Shown here in pieces: positions 1-11,699 of a DNA stretch of 64,000 nt. The stretch comes from Phytophthora sp. 'mugwort'. Lineage: Eukaryota > Oomycota > Peronosporomycetes > Peronosporales > Peronosporaceae. The notes beneath the pieces were generated by a model, which was not told the origin of the DNA, searched no databases, and saw only the letters and a program-made list of their open reading frames with translations. The stretch lies in the NCBI GenBank assembly GCA_033558025.1, contig JAUCEF010000011.1, forward strand, positions 2,418,001 through 2,482,000, given 5' to 3'. Within the stretch, counting starts at the first letter, position 1. Every line of letters begins with the position of its first letter. A program made the position numbers and the translations under genes.

Positions 1-22
1 TGGCCAAGTAGACGTGTGTCGA

Positions 23-3000
23 ATGGATGCACTGCGCAGTCCAGAAGGAGGCACTGGCAACGAGACTTCCTCACACCAGTCAAACAATGCCATGTCGGAG
101 GTATCCTTCGTCGAACTGCTGCATCAGACAGAGTTGATGGCTACAAGCAACGACGCGCAAAAGAGTGTCAACGCAGACGAGAATAATCCACAGTCTACCA
201 ATAGAAAACCTCACGATACCAACAAGAGCGAGGAGAATCTGCGGAAAGAAGCTTGGATCCAGACTATCGAACCTGTGACGGACTTTCAGTCGAGTATTTT
301 CGAGTTTAGGCTTCGTCCCGGTCCGTCAGATATAACACCAGACCAAGCTTCTGGTAACTTAACCATCAACGTTAAGATACCGACATCACGTGCGATTACC
401 GGTAGAATTCGACCAAGAAAACGAGTAAGCTTTGCACCAGACATCCGAGACGACAGCAGCTTGACCCATGACCACGTGCTTTTAATCGATGCTTCAACCG
501 AAAGATTCGTACTATTGGAGCAGAGCCGCCAGCTTGAAAGGAGCTATGTCGTCCCTGGCGATATCCCGCCGTTCGGGTTATGGGATTGTTTTGTGCTTGG
601 TTTGTCGCTGACATACACGACACTTTGTCTTCGTCGCAATATCTCCTCGCGATGCCTCATTTTCGATGACCAGCAGGAGCTACACAAGCCGCGGCAATCG
701 AGTATCACTGCGACGCAGATTTCTCTGCTCGCGCATGCAGGATTGGCCTTCAACACGAGCACCAGGTCATTGGTGGTGCGACAAGATCGACGTCCTCTTT
801 CACCACCATCCAACCCCGTCAAAAAGAAACTGAAGCCAAGAAGATGCCGCAGATCGGCACGCCTGGGATTTACGAGGATGACGTCAAGACTCCGGCATCG
901 CAAGACTGTGGGCTCGACGTACAAATGGGTTTCAAGGTTGTCCCACCGAAGAGCCAAGACCACGAACACCACGGTGTTAAAGCCTGAAGTGACGCCGAGA
1001 CGTCCAGTGAGACTCAAAGTCAAGCTTAAGATCACGATCAACTTTACACGCGGAGTTGAGTCCAGAGACTGCAGTGGTCTAGAAGAAGACTCGAAAGTGG
1101 CGAAGAGCAAGAAAACAATCATAGGCCCCGATAAGAACAAGATTGGTTCTTACGGAGCTGTTGCAGTTTTCCACGCTCTTCGTGTTAACCACTCGCTTCT
1201 GTCCCTCAGCTTGGAGCACGCCGCGATCGATGATGCAGCAATGAGTGCTCTGGCTGCAGCACTGCGGGTCAATACGACGCTAACGCACCTCAGTCTGGCT
1301 GGGAACCAGCTCGGTCCTACTGGAGCTCGTGACCTCGCGGACGCCTTAGAAGACAGCCCGGACTCGATGCTGCTTGATCTGGATCTTCGTGACAATCGTC
1401 TGGGGGCTCAAGGTGCCGCTGAACTTGGTCGAGCGCTACGCGAAAATGAAACACTGACGCGCTGTGACTTGTCGTGGAACCAGATGGGTCCACAGGCTGT
1501 GCTCGGTTTGCTGTCGGCACTACGGGATAATTTCGTTCTTCGTGAACTCTGCGTATACGGACGAGATCTGGCCGAAGACGGCACCCATTACCTCGCGAAT
1601 CTCGACTTCGAGTCAGCCAAGCGAATCGTTGTGGCACTCCGACACTTGAACGATAGTTTTGCCGTAGCTCGGCTAAGTGGCGTTCGAGCTGCTCTCCCCA
1701 TTGACAAGCTGAAGACATCACGATGGATAACTCTCGCTGCTCGAGGACTGATGGAGCTGGATGGATTGGTGATCGCAGGACTGTTGCCACAAAACAACAT
1801 GTTGCTGTCGCTTGATCTGCATGACAATCCTGAGCTAGGGAGAACTGCGGTGCTGGAGCTACTGGCAACCATTACGTGCTCCCCAACGCTACGAGATGTC
1901 AACCTGTCCAACACGGGGCTATTTCCTGAGGCTGGAGAGAGTGTCGGAGAGCTTGTGGCCTTGAACAGCACGCTCCAGACCATCAAGATGCATGAAACCG
2001 TCTTCTCCGTCCAACAAGTGCGTGGCAACCAACGAGCTGGAGACGTACCGGAAATGATGCAGTTTTCAGTCGAGCTTAAGCATTTTCTAGATCGTTGGAT
2101 TCTGGCAAAGTGTCTGGCGGTGAACCGGTTGACCCAAGAGCTTAACGAGTTGAGTCTTCCTGCTGCCTCACGTGCGGCCAAGACAGTCAATTTGGCTGCA
2201 AACCACAAAGATCATCGAGACCGGGTCACTTTTAATGTATCTGGCCGACCGCTGGAACTGTACGAAGTCGCGTTTCTCGGCAAGAAAATGCTCCATCACC
2301 TTCATCTCGGTCGAGTGGCGTTGAACAGCTGCATGCTCGACAGCGCAGCAGCTCGTGCGTTGGCTGATGGCTTGCGTAACCACGCCACGTTGCATACTCT
2401 CGAGCTGGAGAACAACCCACTGGGACCTGTCGGAGGCCAGGCACTGGCCGAATGCTTGGCGTCAAGTAACGTGCTCACTTATCTCAACTTGAGCTGGACG
2501 CAGCTTGGTGATGACGGGGTCGTGGGTTTCCGAGAAGCCCTGACACGCAACAAATCCATCGAGAGACTGGACTTGCGGGGCAACGAGCTGCGTGTCCGTG
2601 GGGTTGTGGCGATCGCCGAGGGCTTGCGACGCACGGCGACACTACGTGAGCTTCATTTGCGCTGGAACACGGTATCCCCCGCCGGCGCCGAGGCTCTGGC
2701 TGTTGCGCTCGAGGTGAACCAGAGCTTGCGTGTACTCGATATCGAGCACCATACGATGGGTGCTCGAGGCGCTGCTGCATTCGCATTGATGCTAGCAAGA
2801 AACAAGCACCTGGAACAGCTCAATATGTGCGGTACCGACTCGGACGACGCACTGGATGCTGGGCCGGGTATCGGCTCGGAGCAAGCCCAAGGTATCGCGG
2901 AATCCCTGACTAACTCCAATCGGACGCTGCAAGTGCTTCACGTTGGCGCGAACCGCTTCGACGCGGATGCTGCTGCTCGGTTCGGAGAGCTCCTCAAGCT

Positions 3001-3397
3001 CAACAAGACGCTAGTGACGCTAGATCTGTCACGCTCCGGTCTTGACGCGAAGAGGGCACCGCGGTTCTTCGCGTGTCTTTCAGTGAATAGTACACTGCAA
3101 CGGCTGGATCTCGCATATAATCGTATCGGGAATGAAGGTCTGGTGGCTTGTACGCGCGCATTGGAGATGAATCGGACACTGCGAGAGCTTAATCTAGCAC
3201 ACAACGGCATGACAGAGGAGCCTCTGGCAGTGCTGGCCTCGAAGTTGCATGCAACAAAGTGTCTCATCACCCCGACGCTGGAGTGGCTCTGCCTTACAGG
3301 CAACAAAATGACGGAGCGCACTCAAAGAGAATATCTGGCATTGCCGCCGAATGTCATTGCGATCGAAATGCAAGAGATAGAAGTTGAAGACGTGTAG
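23..3397 (+). CDS. large leucine-rich-repeat (ribonuclease-inhibitor type) protein with an RVSF motif
   Basis: One uninterrupted frame of 1,124 residues from the ATG at 23. The frame is still open to base 2, so the true start may lie upstream of the window. Residues 1-370 have no repeats and are basic in the second half. At residues 134-137 (bases 422-433) there is K-RVSF-A, a textbook protein phosphatase 1 docking (RVxF) motif. From about residue 373 to the end runs a long array of 28-residue LRR-RI repeats of the form L..L.L..N.lg..G...la.aL..N..L. There is no signal peptide or membrane segment, so the protein is probably a cytosolic scaffold. LRR-RI proteins generally bind partners through the curved array. 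The PP1 link is inference from the motif. The stop is only 22 bases upstream of the next gene's promoter element. Confidence 0.85.
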   Translation: MDALRSPEGGTGNETSSHQSNNAMSEVSFVELLHQTELMATSNDAQKSVNADENNPQSTNRKPHDTNKSEENLRKEAWIQTIEPVTDFQSSIFEFRLRPGPSDITPDQASGNLTINVKIPTSRAITGRIRPRKRVSFAPDIRDDSSLTHDHVLLIDASTERFVLLEQSRQLERSYVVPGDIPPFGLWDCFVLGLSLTYTTLCLRRNISSRCLIFDDQQELHKPRQSSITATQISLLAHAGLAFNTSTRSLVVRQDRRPLSPPSNPVKKKLKPRRCRRSARLGFTRMTSRLRHRKTVGSTYKWVSRLSHRRAKTTNTTVLKPEVTPRRPVRLKVKLKITINFTRGVESRDCSGLEEDSKVAKSKKTIIGPDKNKIGSYGAVAVFHALRVNHSLLSLSLEHAAIDDAAMSALAAALRVNTTLTHLSLAGNQLGPTGARDLADALEDSPDSMLLDLDLRDNRLGAQGAAELGRALRENETLTRCDLSWNQMGPQAVLGLLSALRDNFVLRELCVYGRDLAEDGTHYLANLDFESAKRIVVALRHLNDSFAVARLSGVRAALPIDKLKTSRWITLAARGLMELDGLVIAGLLPQNNMLLSLDLHDNPELGRTAVLELLATITCSPTLRDVNLSNTGLFPEAGESVGELVALNSTLQTIKMHETVFSVQQVRGNQRAGDVPEMMQFSVELKHFLDRWILAKCLAVNRLTQELNELSLPAASRAAKTVNLAANHKDHRDRVTFNVSGRPLELYEVAFLGKKMLHHLHLGRVALNSCMLDSAAARALADGLRNHATLHTLELENNPLGPVGGQALAECLASSNVLTYLNLSWTQLGDDGVVGFREALTRNKSIERLDLRGNELRVRGVVAIAEGLRRTATLRELHLRWNTVSPAGAEALAVALEVNQSLRVLDIEHHTMGARGAAAFALMLARNKHLEQLNMCGTDSDDALDAGPGIGSEQAQGIAESLTNSNRTLQVLHVGANRFDADAAARFGELLKLNKTLVTLDLSRSGLDAKRAPRFFACLSVNSTLQRLDLAYNRIGNEGLVACTRALEMNRTLRELNLAHNGMTEEPLAVLASKLHATKCLITPTLEWLCLTGNKMTERTQREYLALPPNVIAIEMQEIEVEDV

Positions 3398-3418
3398 ATG
3401 GCTACATGATGTCGTCCA

Positions 3419-3434
3419 CCTCATTTTATATTTT
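3419..3434 (+). promoter_or_regulatory. oomycete Inr-FPR core promoter of the beta-adaptin gene
   Basis: CCTCATTTTATATTTT matches 14 of 16 positions of the oomycete initiator plus flanking element (GCTCATTYYNCAWTTT). It lies 174 bases upstream of the beta-adaptin ATG and 22 bases after the preceding stop, so it most likely marks the transcription start. The match to consensus is direct; the role is inferred. Confidence 0.7.
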
Positions 3435-3607
3435 TGACGTTTTTCCACCAATCATATCGTTACTCCACGCGTCCGTTTCAGATCCGGCTGGCTGTTCATC
3501 CGGCGCCTCGTCAGCAGCATTCGCTAAGGACCTGCGCGCGTCAGACCGCGGCCTTCCCCGCCCCCCACGCCCCCTCCCCTCTTCACGAGCATCACCCCGC
3601 AGCTACC

Positions 3608-6370
3608 ATGGCGATGCCCACGATGGCTGCGATCGCCAAGCGCATGACGGGCGCCGCGAACGACTCCAAGTTCTTCAGTACGACGAAGAAGGGCGAGACC
3701 CACGAGCTACGTCAGGAACTGGCCAATCCAAGCCGCGAGAAGAAGAAAGATGCCGTGAAGAAGGTCATTGCCAACATGACGGTGGGTAAGGACGTGTCCA
3801 TGCTCTTCACGGACGTCGTCAACTGCATCCAGACGGCCGACACGCAGCTCAAGAAGCTCGTGTACCTTTACCTCATTAACTACGCCAAGAGCAACCCCGA
3901 CTTGACCATCCTGGCCGTCAACACGTTTGTGAAAGACGCTGCAGACCCGAACCCGCTCATCCGGGCCCTCTCGGTGCGTACTATGGGCTGCATCCGCGTG
4001 GATCGCATCACCGAGTACCTGTGCGAGCCTCTGCGTCGCTGCCTACAGGATGAGGACCCGTACGTCCGCAAGACGGCGGCTATCTGTGTCTCCAAGCTCT
4101 ATGACATCAACCCAGACATGGTCGAAGAACAGGGTTTCCTCGATATGCTGAGAGACTTAATCTCCGACTCGAACCCGACGGTCGTGGCCAACGCTATCGC
4201 CGCCCTATCCGAGATCTCGGAGAATAGTGGGGGCTCCATGGCCTTTAAGATCACCAAGTCGGTGCTGCAGAAGCTTCTAGCGGCGCTGAACGAGTGTAAT
4301 GAATGGGGACAGGTCTTTGTGCTCGACGCTCTGGCCGGATACACCCCCGCGGACTCAAGAGAGGCAGAGGGGATCATTGAGCGCGTGACGCCGAGACTAC
4401 AGCACGCGAACTCGGCCGTGGTACTCTCGGCCGTGAAGGTGATTATGAAGTTCCTGGAGAAAGTTTCGGACGCGGACACGGAACGCAGTCTGTCCCGGAA
4501 GATGGCGCCGCCCCTTGTGACGTTGTTGTCGGCAGAGCCCGAGATTCAGTACGTGGCGCTGCGCAACATTAACCTCATTGTACAGAAGCGCCCAGGCATC
4601 TTGGCGAATGAGATCAAGGTGTTTTTCTGCAAGTACAATGATCCGATCTATGTCAAGATGGAGAAGCTCGAGATTATCATTCGACTCGTCTCGGAGCGCA
4701 ACATTGAGCAGGTGCTGCTTGAGTTTAAGGAGTACGCCACTGAAGTGGACGTGGAGTTTGTGCGTCGCTCTGTGCGTGCTATTGGCCGCTGTGCTGTCAA
4801 GCTCGAGCGCGCCGCAGAGAAGTGTATTAACGTTTTGCTGGAGCTCATTCAGACCAAGGTCAACTACATCGTTCAGGAGGCAATCATTGTGATCAAGGAT
4901 ATCTTCCGTAAGTACCCAAACCAGTATGAGAGCATCATCGCCACGCTCTGCGAGAACCTGGACACACTGGATGAGCCTGAGGCTAAGGCTTCCATGATCT
5001 GGATCATTGGCGAGTACGCTGAGCGTATCGACAACGCCGACGAACTTCTGGAGTCCTTCATGGATTCGTTTGACGATGAAACTGCCCTGGTACAGCTGCA
5101 GCTACTGACCGCCACAGTGAAGCTGTTCTTGAAGCGCCCCAACGAGACGCAGGATATGGTTCAGAAAGTGCTGCACAAGGCCACAGAGGAGTCGGACAAT
5201 CCGGATCTGCGTGACCGCGGCTACGTATACTGGCGTCTGCTTTCGGCCAACCCGGAAGCTGCTCACGCCGTTGTGCTGGCAGAGAAACCGGTTATCAGTG
5301 ACGACACTTTCGCGCTCGAGTCTTCTGTTCTGGACGAGCTGATTGGCAAGATCTCTACGCTTGCTAGTGTTTACCACAAGTTGCCTAGTGCATTCGTGGT
5401 GCGCTCGACGGTTTCGGAGCTGCGCGAGCACCGTCAGGACGATGACCGCAGCAACGAGGACGAGGATGAAGGCTCGTCTGATCAGCCTGAGGACGGCTCA
5501 AGTGCCCAGCAGTCCGAGGGCCCCGTGGACTTGCTCGACATGGGTGGCCTCTCCATGGGTGGCCCGGCCCCAACCGCTCCGGCACCCGCGGCGGCACCGG
5601 CCAGTGCAAGCTTGGTCGATATTTTCGGTGGTCCGGCCGCTCCACCCGCTCCGGTAGCAGTTGGTGGCAATATTCAGAAGAAATTGTTGATGAGTGCTCA
5701 GCAAGGGAAGGGCCTCCAGATGACAGGTGCCTTCACGCGACGCAATGGCAACTTTGTGCTTGATGTTGACTTCGAGAACCAATCTACTGCGCCAATCGCG
5801 GGTGTGAGTATCCAGTTCAACAAGAGCACGTTCGGGGTCGTACCGATGCAAGCCACAGTGTCGTTCCCGCAGCCGCTGGCACCAGGTCAAACGCTGAACC
5901 AGATTGTACCCATGAGTGTGAGCCCGCAGTTTGTTAATACCGCAGTGGCACCGAATCTCAACTTGCAGGTCGCAATCAAGAACAACTCGAGCGGCGACGT
6001 CGTGTACTTCCAGTCGGAGCTTGAACTCTCGGCAATCTTCACGGAGGCTGGCAGTATGGCGTCAACCGAGTTTATTACCATGTGGCAGAATATTGCAGAG
6101 GCCAATGAGCACTACTTCACGTTGGCGACCGGTGGTCGTAGCGTCGACGCGGTGTCGGAACGGCTCGGCCGCAGCAACGTCTTCTACGTCGCCAAGAGAC
6201 CTATTGACGGCAAGGAAGTGGCGTACTTTTCCGTCAAGACCATGACTAACATCGTGGCCCTATTCGAGTTCACATTCGACCACTCGGGCACCACAAAAGT
6301 ATGTCTTAAGCTGGAGCAGAAGGCGTTCAGCGCTCTTCTGCAGCAGACAATGGAGCGCTTGCTAGCGTAA
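3608..6370 (+). CDS. AP-1/AP-2 complex beta-adaptin large subunit
   Basis: A single-exon protein of 920 residues, close to the usual 900-950 of beta-adaptins. The ATG at 3608 is chosen because the 58 upstream codons overlap the promoter and are unlike the family, and because the protein then begins just before the conserved trunk. Residues 20-590 are the HEAT/armadillo trunk (for example [31 protein letters not shown] and QVFVLDAL). Residues 590-685 are an acidic then Pro/Ala-rich hinge holding a clathrin-box-like DLLDMG at about 639 and SLVDIFGG further on. Residues 686-920 are the appendage (ear) that binds accessory factors. It acts in clathrin vesicle formation at the trans-Golgi or plasma membrane. 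Many protists use one beta chain for both AP-1 and AP-2, so the complex is not assigned. Confidence 0.96.
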   Translation: MAMPTMAAIAKRMTGAANDSKFFSTTKKGETHELRQELANPSREKKKDAVKKVIANMTVGKDVSMLFTDVVNCIQTADTQLKKLVYLYLINYAKSNPDLTILAVNTFVKDAADPNPLIRALSVRTMGCIRVDRITEYLCEPLRRCLQDEDPYVRKTAAICVSKLYDINPDMVEEQGFLDMLRDLISDSNPTVVANAIAALSEISENSGGSMAFKITKSVLQKLLAALNECNEWGQVFVLDALAGYTPADSREAEGIIERVTPRLQHANSAVVLSAVKVIMKFLEKVSDADTERSLSRKMAPPLVTLLSAEPEIQYVALRNINLIVQKRPGILANEIKVFFCKYNDPIYVKMEKLEIIIRLVSERNIEQVLLEFKEYATEVDVEFVRRSVRAIGRCAVKLERAAEKCINVLLELIQTKVNYIVQEAIIVIKDIFRKYPNQYESIIATLCENLDTLDEPEAKASMIWIIGEYAERIDNADELLESFMDSFDDETALVQLQLLTATVKLFLKRPNETQDMVQKVLHKATEESDNPDLRDRGYVYWRLLSANPEAAHAVVLAEKPVISDDTFALESSVLDELIGKISTLASVYHKLPSAFVVRSTVSELREHRQDDDRSNEDEDEGSSDQPEDGSSAQQSEGPVDLLDMGGLSMGGPAPTAPAPAAAPASASLVDIFGGPAAPPAPVAVGGNIQKKLLMSAQQGKGLQMTGAFTRRNGNFVLDVDFENQSTAPIAGVSIQFNKSTFGVVPMQATVSFPQPLAPGQTLNQIVPMSVSPQFVNTAVAPNLNLQVAIKNNSSGDVVYFQSELELSAIFTEAGSMASTEFITMWQNIAEANEHYFTLATGGRSVDAVSERLGRSNVFYVAKRPIDGKEVAYFSVKTMTNIVALFEFTFDHSGTTKVCLKLEQKAFSALLQQTMERLLA

Positions 6371-6481
6371 AAAACGAGTGAACGCTTTGCCGCGCTCGCG
6401 TAGCTTAAGAGGTGGGGGCCGGTAGTGATAGCAGCAGGTTTAGGCACCTCCAACGACACGAGTAAATTGGTAACAAATGTG

Positions 6482-6497
6482 ATTCATTTGGCTTTTT
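6482..6497 (+). promoter_or_regulatory. Inr-like element upstream of BBS5
   Basis: ATTCATTTGGCTTTTT agrees with about 12 of 16 positions of the oomycete Inr/FPR consensus, including the TCATT core and the T-rich flank. It lies 97 bases upstream of the BBS5 ATG, in the 208-base gap after the beta-adaptin stop. Confidence 0.5.
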
Positions 6498-6578
6498 CGA
6501 CCATGTCGAAGGCGTTACATTTTGTCAAGCAGACGCATGCTTCAGTAGCCTCGATCCTCCGAAGACAGCAAGACGACA

Positions 6579-7625
6579 ATGGCTACAGAGATCCGAGCTG
6601 CACCCGAGACGGTAACATGGCAGGATCGGGAGATCCGCTTCGACATCTCGGCGGCGGCCATGCAGCTACGCAAGGGCGAAACCTTGGTAGACGCTATCAA
6701 CTCCGTCGAGGACACTAAGGGTAATAACGGAGACCGTGGCGCACTGGAGATCACTAATCTGAGGCTGCTGTGGGCCTCACACAAGTCGGTACGTACGAAT
6801 CTGAGTATCGGCTACAGCTGTATCCAAAGCCTTAAGATCCGCACGGCCACGTCCAAGCTGCGGGGTAGTACACAGGCGCTGTACGTCATGACCAAGTATG
6901 CCAACAGTCGATTCGAGTTCATCTTCACGAGTCTCGTCAAGGCCAGTCCGAGACTCTTCACAACAATCCAAGCTGTCTTCCGGTCGTACGAGACCACAAA
7001 GCTCTACCGAGAGCTGAAGCTGCGAGGAGCCATCATTAAGGACAAGGAGTTGACGTTGCTGCCGCACGAACAAGTGTATACGAGGTTGAACGGCGTCTGG
7101 AACCTCTCGTCGGATCAAGGCAACTTAGGGACGTTCTTCGTGACCAACGTTCGCATCGTGTGGCATGCCAACCTGGCCGAGAACTTCAACGTCAGTATCC
7201 CATACATGCAGATCAACTCGGCTCGTATCCGTGGCTCCAAGTTCGGTCCTGCGTTGGTGATCGAGACATCGGCAGCTAGTGGTGGCTACATTTTGGGCTT
7301 CCGTGTGGACCCCGAGGAACGTCTTCACGAACTTTTCAAGGAAATGCAGAGTCTGCACAGCGTCTTCTCGATAAACCCGATCTACGGCGTGGAATTCGAG
7401 ATGGAGGACAAACCCGCACCGCTGGAACAGCTCACACAGCCTCGCAAGATGGACGATGTCGAGATCGAGGAGGACTACGCTAGCTCCATGGATGCCTTTG
7501 CAGCATATTACGCTGCGGTGAACAAGAATCAAGACCGCCCGCCGACTTTTTCCAAGGAGCTCGGATTAGCGATCGAAAGTTTGCCTGATGGCTTTAGCGT
7601 GGGGGACTTGTGGTACGTCAACTAG
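6579..7625 (+). CDS. BBS5: BBSome subunit BBS5
   Basis: A complete single-exon protein of 348 residues; metazoan BBS5 is about 341. The characteristic pair of DM16/PH-like repeats is visible: [15 protein letters not shown] followed by NLSIGYSCI (about residues 53-85), and [13 protein letters not shown] followed by VSIPYMQI (about 183-215). The acidic tail [20 protein letters not shown] and the terminal [11 protein letters not shown] are also family-like. BBS5 is the phosphoinositide-binding subunit of the BBSome, the coat that moves membrane proteins in and out of cilia. Its presence fits an organism with flagellated zoospores. The start is the first ATG after the Inr-like element. Confidence 0.97.
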   Translation: MATEIRAAPETVTWQDREIRFDISAAAMQLRKGETLVDAINSVEDTKGNNGDRGALEITNLRLLWASHKSVRTNLSIGYSCIQSLKIRTATSKLRGSTQALYVMTKYANSRFEFIFTSLVKASPRLFTTIQAVFRSYETTKLYRELKLRGAIIKDKELTLLPHEQVYTRLNGVWNLSSDQGNLGTFFVTNVRIVWHANLAENFNVSIPYMQINSARIRGSKFGPALVIETSAASGGYILGFRVDPEERLHELFKEMQSLHSVFSINPIYGVEFEMEDKPAPLEQLTQPRKMDDVEIEEDYASSMDAFAAYYAAVNKNQDRPPTFSKELGLAIESLPDGFSVGDLWYVN

Positions 7626-7672
7626 GAGAGGAGGTAGAAGACGATACCATAATATGATATCCAAGCTTTGGT

Positions 7673-7678
7673 AATAAA
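7673..7678 (+). promoter_or_regulatory. AATAAA polyadenylation signal of BBS5
   Basis: An AATAAA hexamer lies 48 bases after the BBS5 stop, and 11 bases before the stop codon of the convergent gene. The two 3' UTRs must therefore overlap or nearly so. Confidence 0.6.
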
Positions 7679-7688
7679 AGTGTAGCCA

Positions 7689-9077
7689 TCACGGTTGGGA
7701 AGGGCTAATGAGACTGTTGGTCGGTTCTCCTATACCTGAAATATTCGTGGATCCATTGGAGCTGCGTGGGGCACGTCCAGCCACCGGAGCAACCTGGAAA
7801 GCCTGTTGCTGAGGGAGTGGCGTGTTTGGGATGCCTGCTAAAACATCGTTCTGCACATGTTCGATGGCTTCACGAGTCGTGACAACGGGTACGCGTCCGC
7901 TTTCAGCAATTCGCAAGAACATGCGAAGTTCCGCGAAGCACGGCGCGAAGCGAGCGGGCTCCATCTCCGCCATGAGCTCAGCGAGCTCCTTGCCAACATT
8001 GAAAGCTGCTAGGAATTGACCGTACTGGGTGGGAAACGCCCTCGCGAGAGCACCCGGCGGAGCAGGACGAGGCACACTCCTTTCCGAAAACTGTGGCGGT
8101 CGTTCAGACGGCGGAGCAGCAGCAGAGACTGGAGAAGCTCTAGCAGGCGGCGTGATAGTAGATGGAAGCGGGGGTGGACTCTTCCGAAGCGAGGCAAGCA
8201 TATTGTGCACATCCCTCAGCATGACGTCCTTGTCCGTGTGCTCGCGCACGTATTTCAATATCTTGGCCGGCTCCACGTTTGCCTTTTGGAGCGTATGCAC
8301 CGTCCGAAGCACACTAGGGTCCGTGATCTTTCGGATCATGGGGTGTCTGCGATACTGTCCATCCGACAGCGCGTGGTTGTGCCGTGTCGTGTGCGAACTC
8401 ACATGCACGAAACATTTTCCACTCGTATAGTCTCGTCGAAGCACCAAAGTGATCTACAATACCATAACAGCACAGAGTAAATTAAACAGTAATACTTATC
8501 AAGTAAAAACACATTTTTGCCTTACCTGGGCTGGGCAGTTAATAGCCCTCGAAGGTTGTCGTGCCCTCATCCCCGTCGCTCTCGACCTGGGTCGTCCATG
8601 ATGGGTACACACTACGGCCTTACTATATGTACCCATGTCTTCAGGTAGTAACTCCCCAGGGGGTACCGCCAGTCCTCGTCTTGTGTATTTTTCCTTAATC
8701 CTCTTGTTCCTCGTAGAAACTGGCGTCCCCGTGCGGACCGAGTAAATCTGGAACGTGCGTTGCTGGTACTCGGCCAGGTACTCGTTGAATTCGTGCCACG
8801 AGACGAACACCGTTTTGTCCAAGTGGGGAACGGCCACCATGATATCTTCATGACTCCCGTCATTGTCGGGGGCCGGAGACCTAGCGACAGCGTCTGCAGT
8901 ATCTGCATGCTGCTGCGGGGCGCTATCCCCGTCCGAATCGGAGCCGTTATTCGGGGCCTGGGCATGTCGGAGCATCGTGGGAATGGGGAATTCGCCCTGT
9001 CCAGACACTGGCGCTATTGGCAAAGGTTGCTTATTTAAGGGGTAACATAGTTTATGCTTTGATGAGATAACAATCAT
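7689..9077 (-). CDS. WRKY-GCM1/FAR1-like zinc-finger protein, two exons
   Basis: Exon 1 runs 9077-8526 and exon 2 runs 8453-7689. The 72-nt intron (8525-8454) has donor GTAAGG and acceptor TTGTAG and falls in phase 0, giving about 438 residues. An ATG at 8975 is an alternative start. The N-terminal third is acidic. VFVSWHEFNEYLAEYQQRTF follows, a W-containing helix that precedes this finger in MULE/FAR1-type proteins. The finger is split by the intron: C-T-H-H-G then N-C-P-A-Q from exon 1, and the H-N-H pair from exon 2 (SSHTTRHNHALSD). The C-terminal half is Pro/Ala-rich with low complexity. WRKY-GCM1 fingers bind DNA and are shared by transcription factors and Mutator-type transposases. No DDE domain follows here, so this may be a domesticated DNA-binding protein. 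It is convergent with BBS5. Confidence 0.75.
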
Positions 9078-9137
9078 TTCAGTACACAGTTCTCCTTTAG
9101 CAACTTCAATGGGTTTCTGAAGTATTATCAGGTACAA

Positions 9138-10220
9138 ATATTATAGTAAAGTCTTCCCATCCGCTCCACGGATCCTTCATCCGTTATGATAAAATTTTTA
9201 TCTGCCCCATAAATTCATGCAGAGACGTGTGAACGTTCTGATGAATGGAGCGAGTTGGCAAGGCTCTCGGTAGACGTTTATGCAAGCTGGACAAGGGGAA
9301 TCCTAATGTTCAGGCTACATCCCTTGGCAAAGGAGCGTCGCCGCTCTGTATGCTGTAGGAGCTGGTCAGACAGTGGGGAACTGTAGCTCGGGGGCTACAT
9401 GCAAAAAGTCTCAACCCACGCACGAATTGTGGCTGTTATGACTCGGAGGTCGTCGGGTTGCGGCGACGTAGTAGTGTCTGCTGGCTACGTCGTATGGATA
9501 TGATGACTTAAGCCCCCTGTATCAACGCACGATCCTCGTTCCTGTTTGGCTTCTTCAGGTGTTCGAACCGACTATATGCCGGTAAGAAAATCCACGTTCG
9601 ATCATCGGAGCCTGTCGTGAAAGAGCTGGGGCGTTTAGATTTTCCGCTCTCGAGCAGCTGGAAGGCCGGCCGGGCCCTATGGTCTCGTCCAAGTCGACGA
9701 ACATGCACCGAGATTGCTGAAGCCTTAACAAGGGGGGAACGTGCCCCCAAAAAATAGACGGACATCTCGGTCAGCATGTGGGTTTCCCCTCCGTCATGTG
9801 GTTCAGTCTGCCTCCTCTATTCCGTTGCGCGTCCAGACGAGCAACTTCAAGTGAACATGCGCGCGTCTAGCATGGTATTAATAGGTGGATACCAGCCAAC
9901 AAGTAGTCGGTGCGGTCACCTTATGGCTGCGAGCCACGGTGTGGCAACAATGTAAAAAGCGCGATATTAACAGTATCTACCTACTTACAGTAAGGATGTT
10001 TCGGGCCAGCGTCTGGCCACGGTCTCGGCTGGGAAGGATGTTGAGATAGGTGTCGAGTACGTCAGCCAAGTCGGAACTGGCACACGCAGAAACGCTGACG
10101 GCTGGTATCTCCATCAAAACTTCTACTGGTCGATTGAGGAGCTCAGTTTTTCATTTGCCTCGTGCCTCGCACGTTGATTTAGCGCCTCCCTCGCACAATC
10201 GGATATCCTACTACTCTACC
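9138..10220. other. intergenic stretch without a recognisable gene
   Basis: About 1.1 kb separates the zinc-finger gene from the bZIP-like gene. The largest frame (9777-9508, minus, 89 residues) has no motif I recognise and no initiator upstream. A small G-rich/C-rich hairpin around the run at 9732-9748 is the only structure seen. The upstream half of the interval is probably shared promoter space. Confidence 0.5.
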
Positions 10221-10887
10221 ATGTCACTGGAACCCCTCCCAGTATTTGCTGCTCGCTCGCTCGACGATCTCGAGCCTATTGACCCGGAACTTCTGAGCTT
10301 GATCGCGGCCGATGACGTTGATATTCCTTTGCCGATGGAGTTCGAGGACTGCAACAAAAAAGTCGTCGACGACTTTACGCCACTGAACCTGACGTCGTCT
10401 CCGACGGCAGTGGACGCCTATAATCCTGGCTTCTCGAAGCTCGAGGTGCAGGATCTGATGAACCTCTTCGCACCCGAGGTGCTCAAGATCCCGACCATGG
10501 TCCGCAGCTATTCAGAGCCGATCAAAAAGGTCACCAAGCGCACCAAAAAGTGCACGTACGCCGCTCGAAGGGTACGTCTGACCACATTCTGTCTTAAAAT
10601 TTTTGGGAATCGCTACTAACTTTGTGCTTTTGTTTTAAACTCAACAGAGAGAGGTGGCATTTCTTCGTCACGAGTCGATGGTGCTCGAAACCCGACTGAA
10701 CGAGCTCCGCAAGCACTGCATTGTATCGACGCAAACTCGCGAGCAGGCTGCACGTGCAACCTATGAACTTGCCATGTCCCAGGATGAAAACCAGCGTCTT
10801 CGAGCGTTGGTGTCGAGCCAAGAGGCCAAGATCCGCCAAGCCGACGCGTTCATGACCAACGTGAACCAATTGGGGGTAACGCCTTAG
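10221..10887 (+). CDS. coiled-coil (bZIP-like) protein, two exons
   Basis: Exon 1 is 10221-10571 and exon 2 is 10648-10887. The intron 10572-10647 (76 nt) has donor GTACGT and acceptor CAACAG, and the frame is kept in phase 0. The product is 196 residues. The N-terminal half is acidic and hydrophobic (DDLEPIDPELLSLIAADD), like an activation region. A basic stretch follows (KKVTKRTKKCTYAARR), and it runs straight into a heptad helix (REVAFLRHESMVLETRLNEL). The basic-then-heptad order is that of the many divergent oomycete bZIP-like regulators, although the strict N..R signature of the basic region is missing. Nuclear DNA binding is therefore inference. The intron sits exactly between the basic region and the zipper. 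A decayed copy lies at 24064-24483. Confidence 0.72.
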
Positions 10888-11544
10888 GCTTGCACACAGC
10901 CCGCAGTGTTATCGGTGTGAGCGGTTGTATCTTGTGTTGTTATAGTCCGTTGTTGAGTGCTGAGTCCAATGTTTATAAGAATTTAAATGATCAGATCACG
11001 AGTTAGTGTTCTTAATGTTCTTAGCAGATCGACATTATGTTTCAGGATGTGCTACTGTTCTGTAAGAAAAACTGAGGCGTGGAGGACACTTGATACAAAA
11101 ATCATGGCGCAGTTTGACAGCCTGGATTTAGCCTGGCCGACCGCGCATACCGCATACTCAAGCGGTTGAGACTGCGGCAAAGGAATTAGTTCACAAGAAA
11201 ATCTGCACCACCACGCCATGCATGGCTTGGACGCTTAAATAAGTCAAAAGGAGTCTCTGCGCCGTTCTTAACGAGTGCTCTGTGATAAGCAAAGGTGCGT
11301 GTTATCAATTATTTCATATTAATATTCGGCTGAGGAAGCAACGGAACCACACCATCGATCAAGATCGAGTCGCTGGAGGCTCCCATTCTTTCGCAACATT
11401 GAAGCTAGAGCAATCGGGCCAGGAAATTCAACTGGACTTCAGCTTAAATCAAGCTTTCCACTGTATTGTTAGAATCTAAAACTCTTGATAAAGTACATAC
11501 TGCCCGTGTAGACGCACCTCTTTGACGCTTTGGGTTTGCTAATA

Positions 11545-11583
11545 CACCTTTGCCGGTCCAAAGTGGTGCTAGTCCAGAGCAAT
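11545..11583 (+). repeat. left terminal inverted repeat of the mariner element
   Basis: 39 bp; the first 34 bases are identical to the reverse complement of 13210-13248, and one mismatch follows at position 35. Confidence 0.92.
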
Positions 11584-11699
11584 ACGACTTCTTACAAATT
11601 TAAAAATAAATTTGAAATTTAAAAAGGAGATTACGAAATCACAGAGCAAAGCATTGAAACCCCAGAGCAACGCGGTGGAGCCATTATTGACACACCCGA

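Noticed and set aside
544..2208. Long minus-strand frames opposite the LRR gene
   Set aside because: They are shadows of the GC-rich LRR reading frame, with no motifs and no start context.
4099..5890. Frames on both strands overlapping beta-adaptin
   Set aside because: Fully explained by the conserved beta-adaptin frame; compositions are Ser/Arg-rich as expected for shadows.
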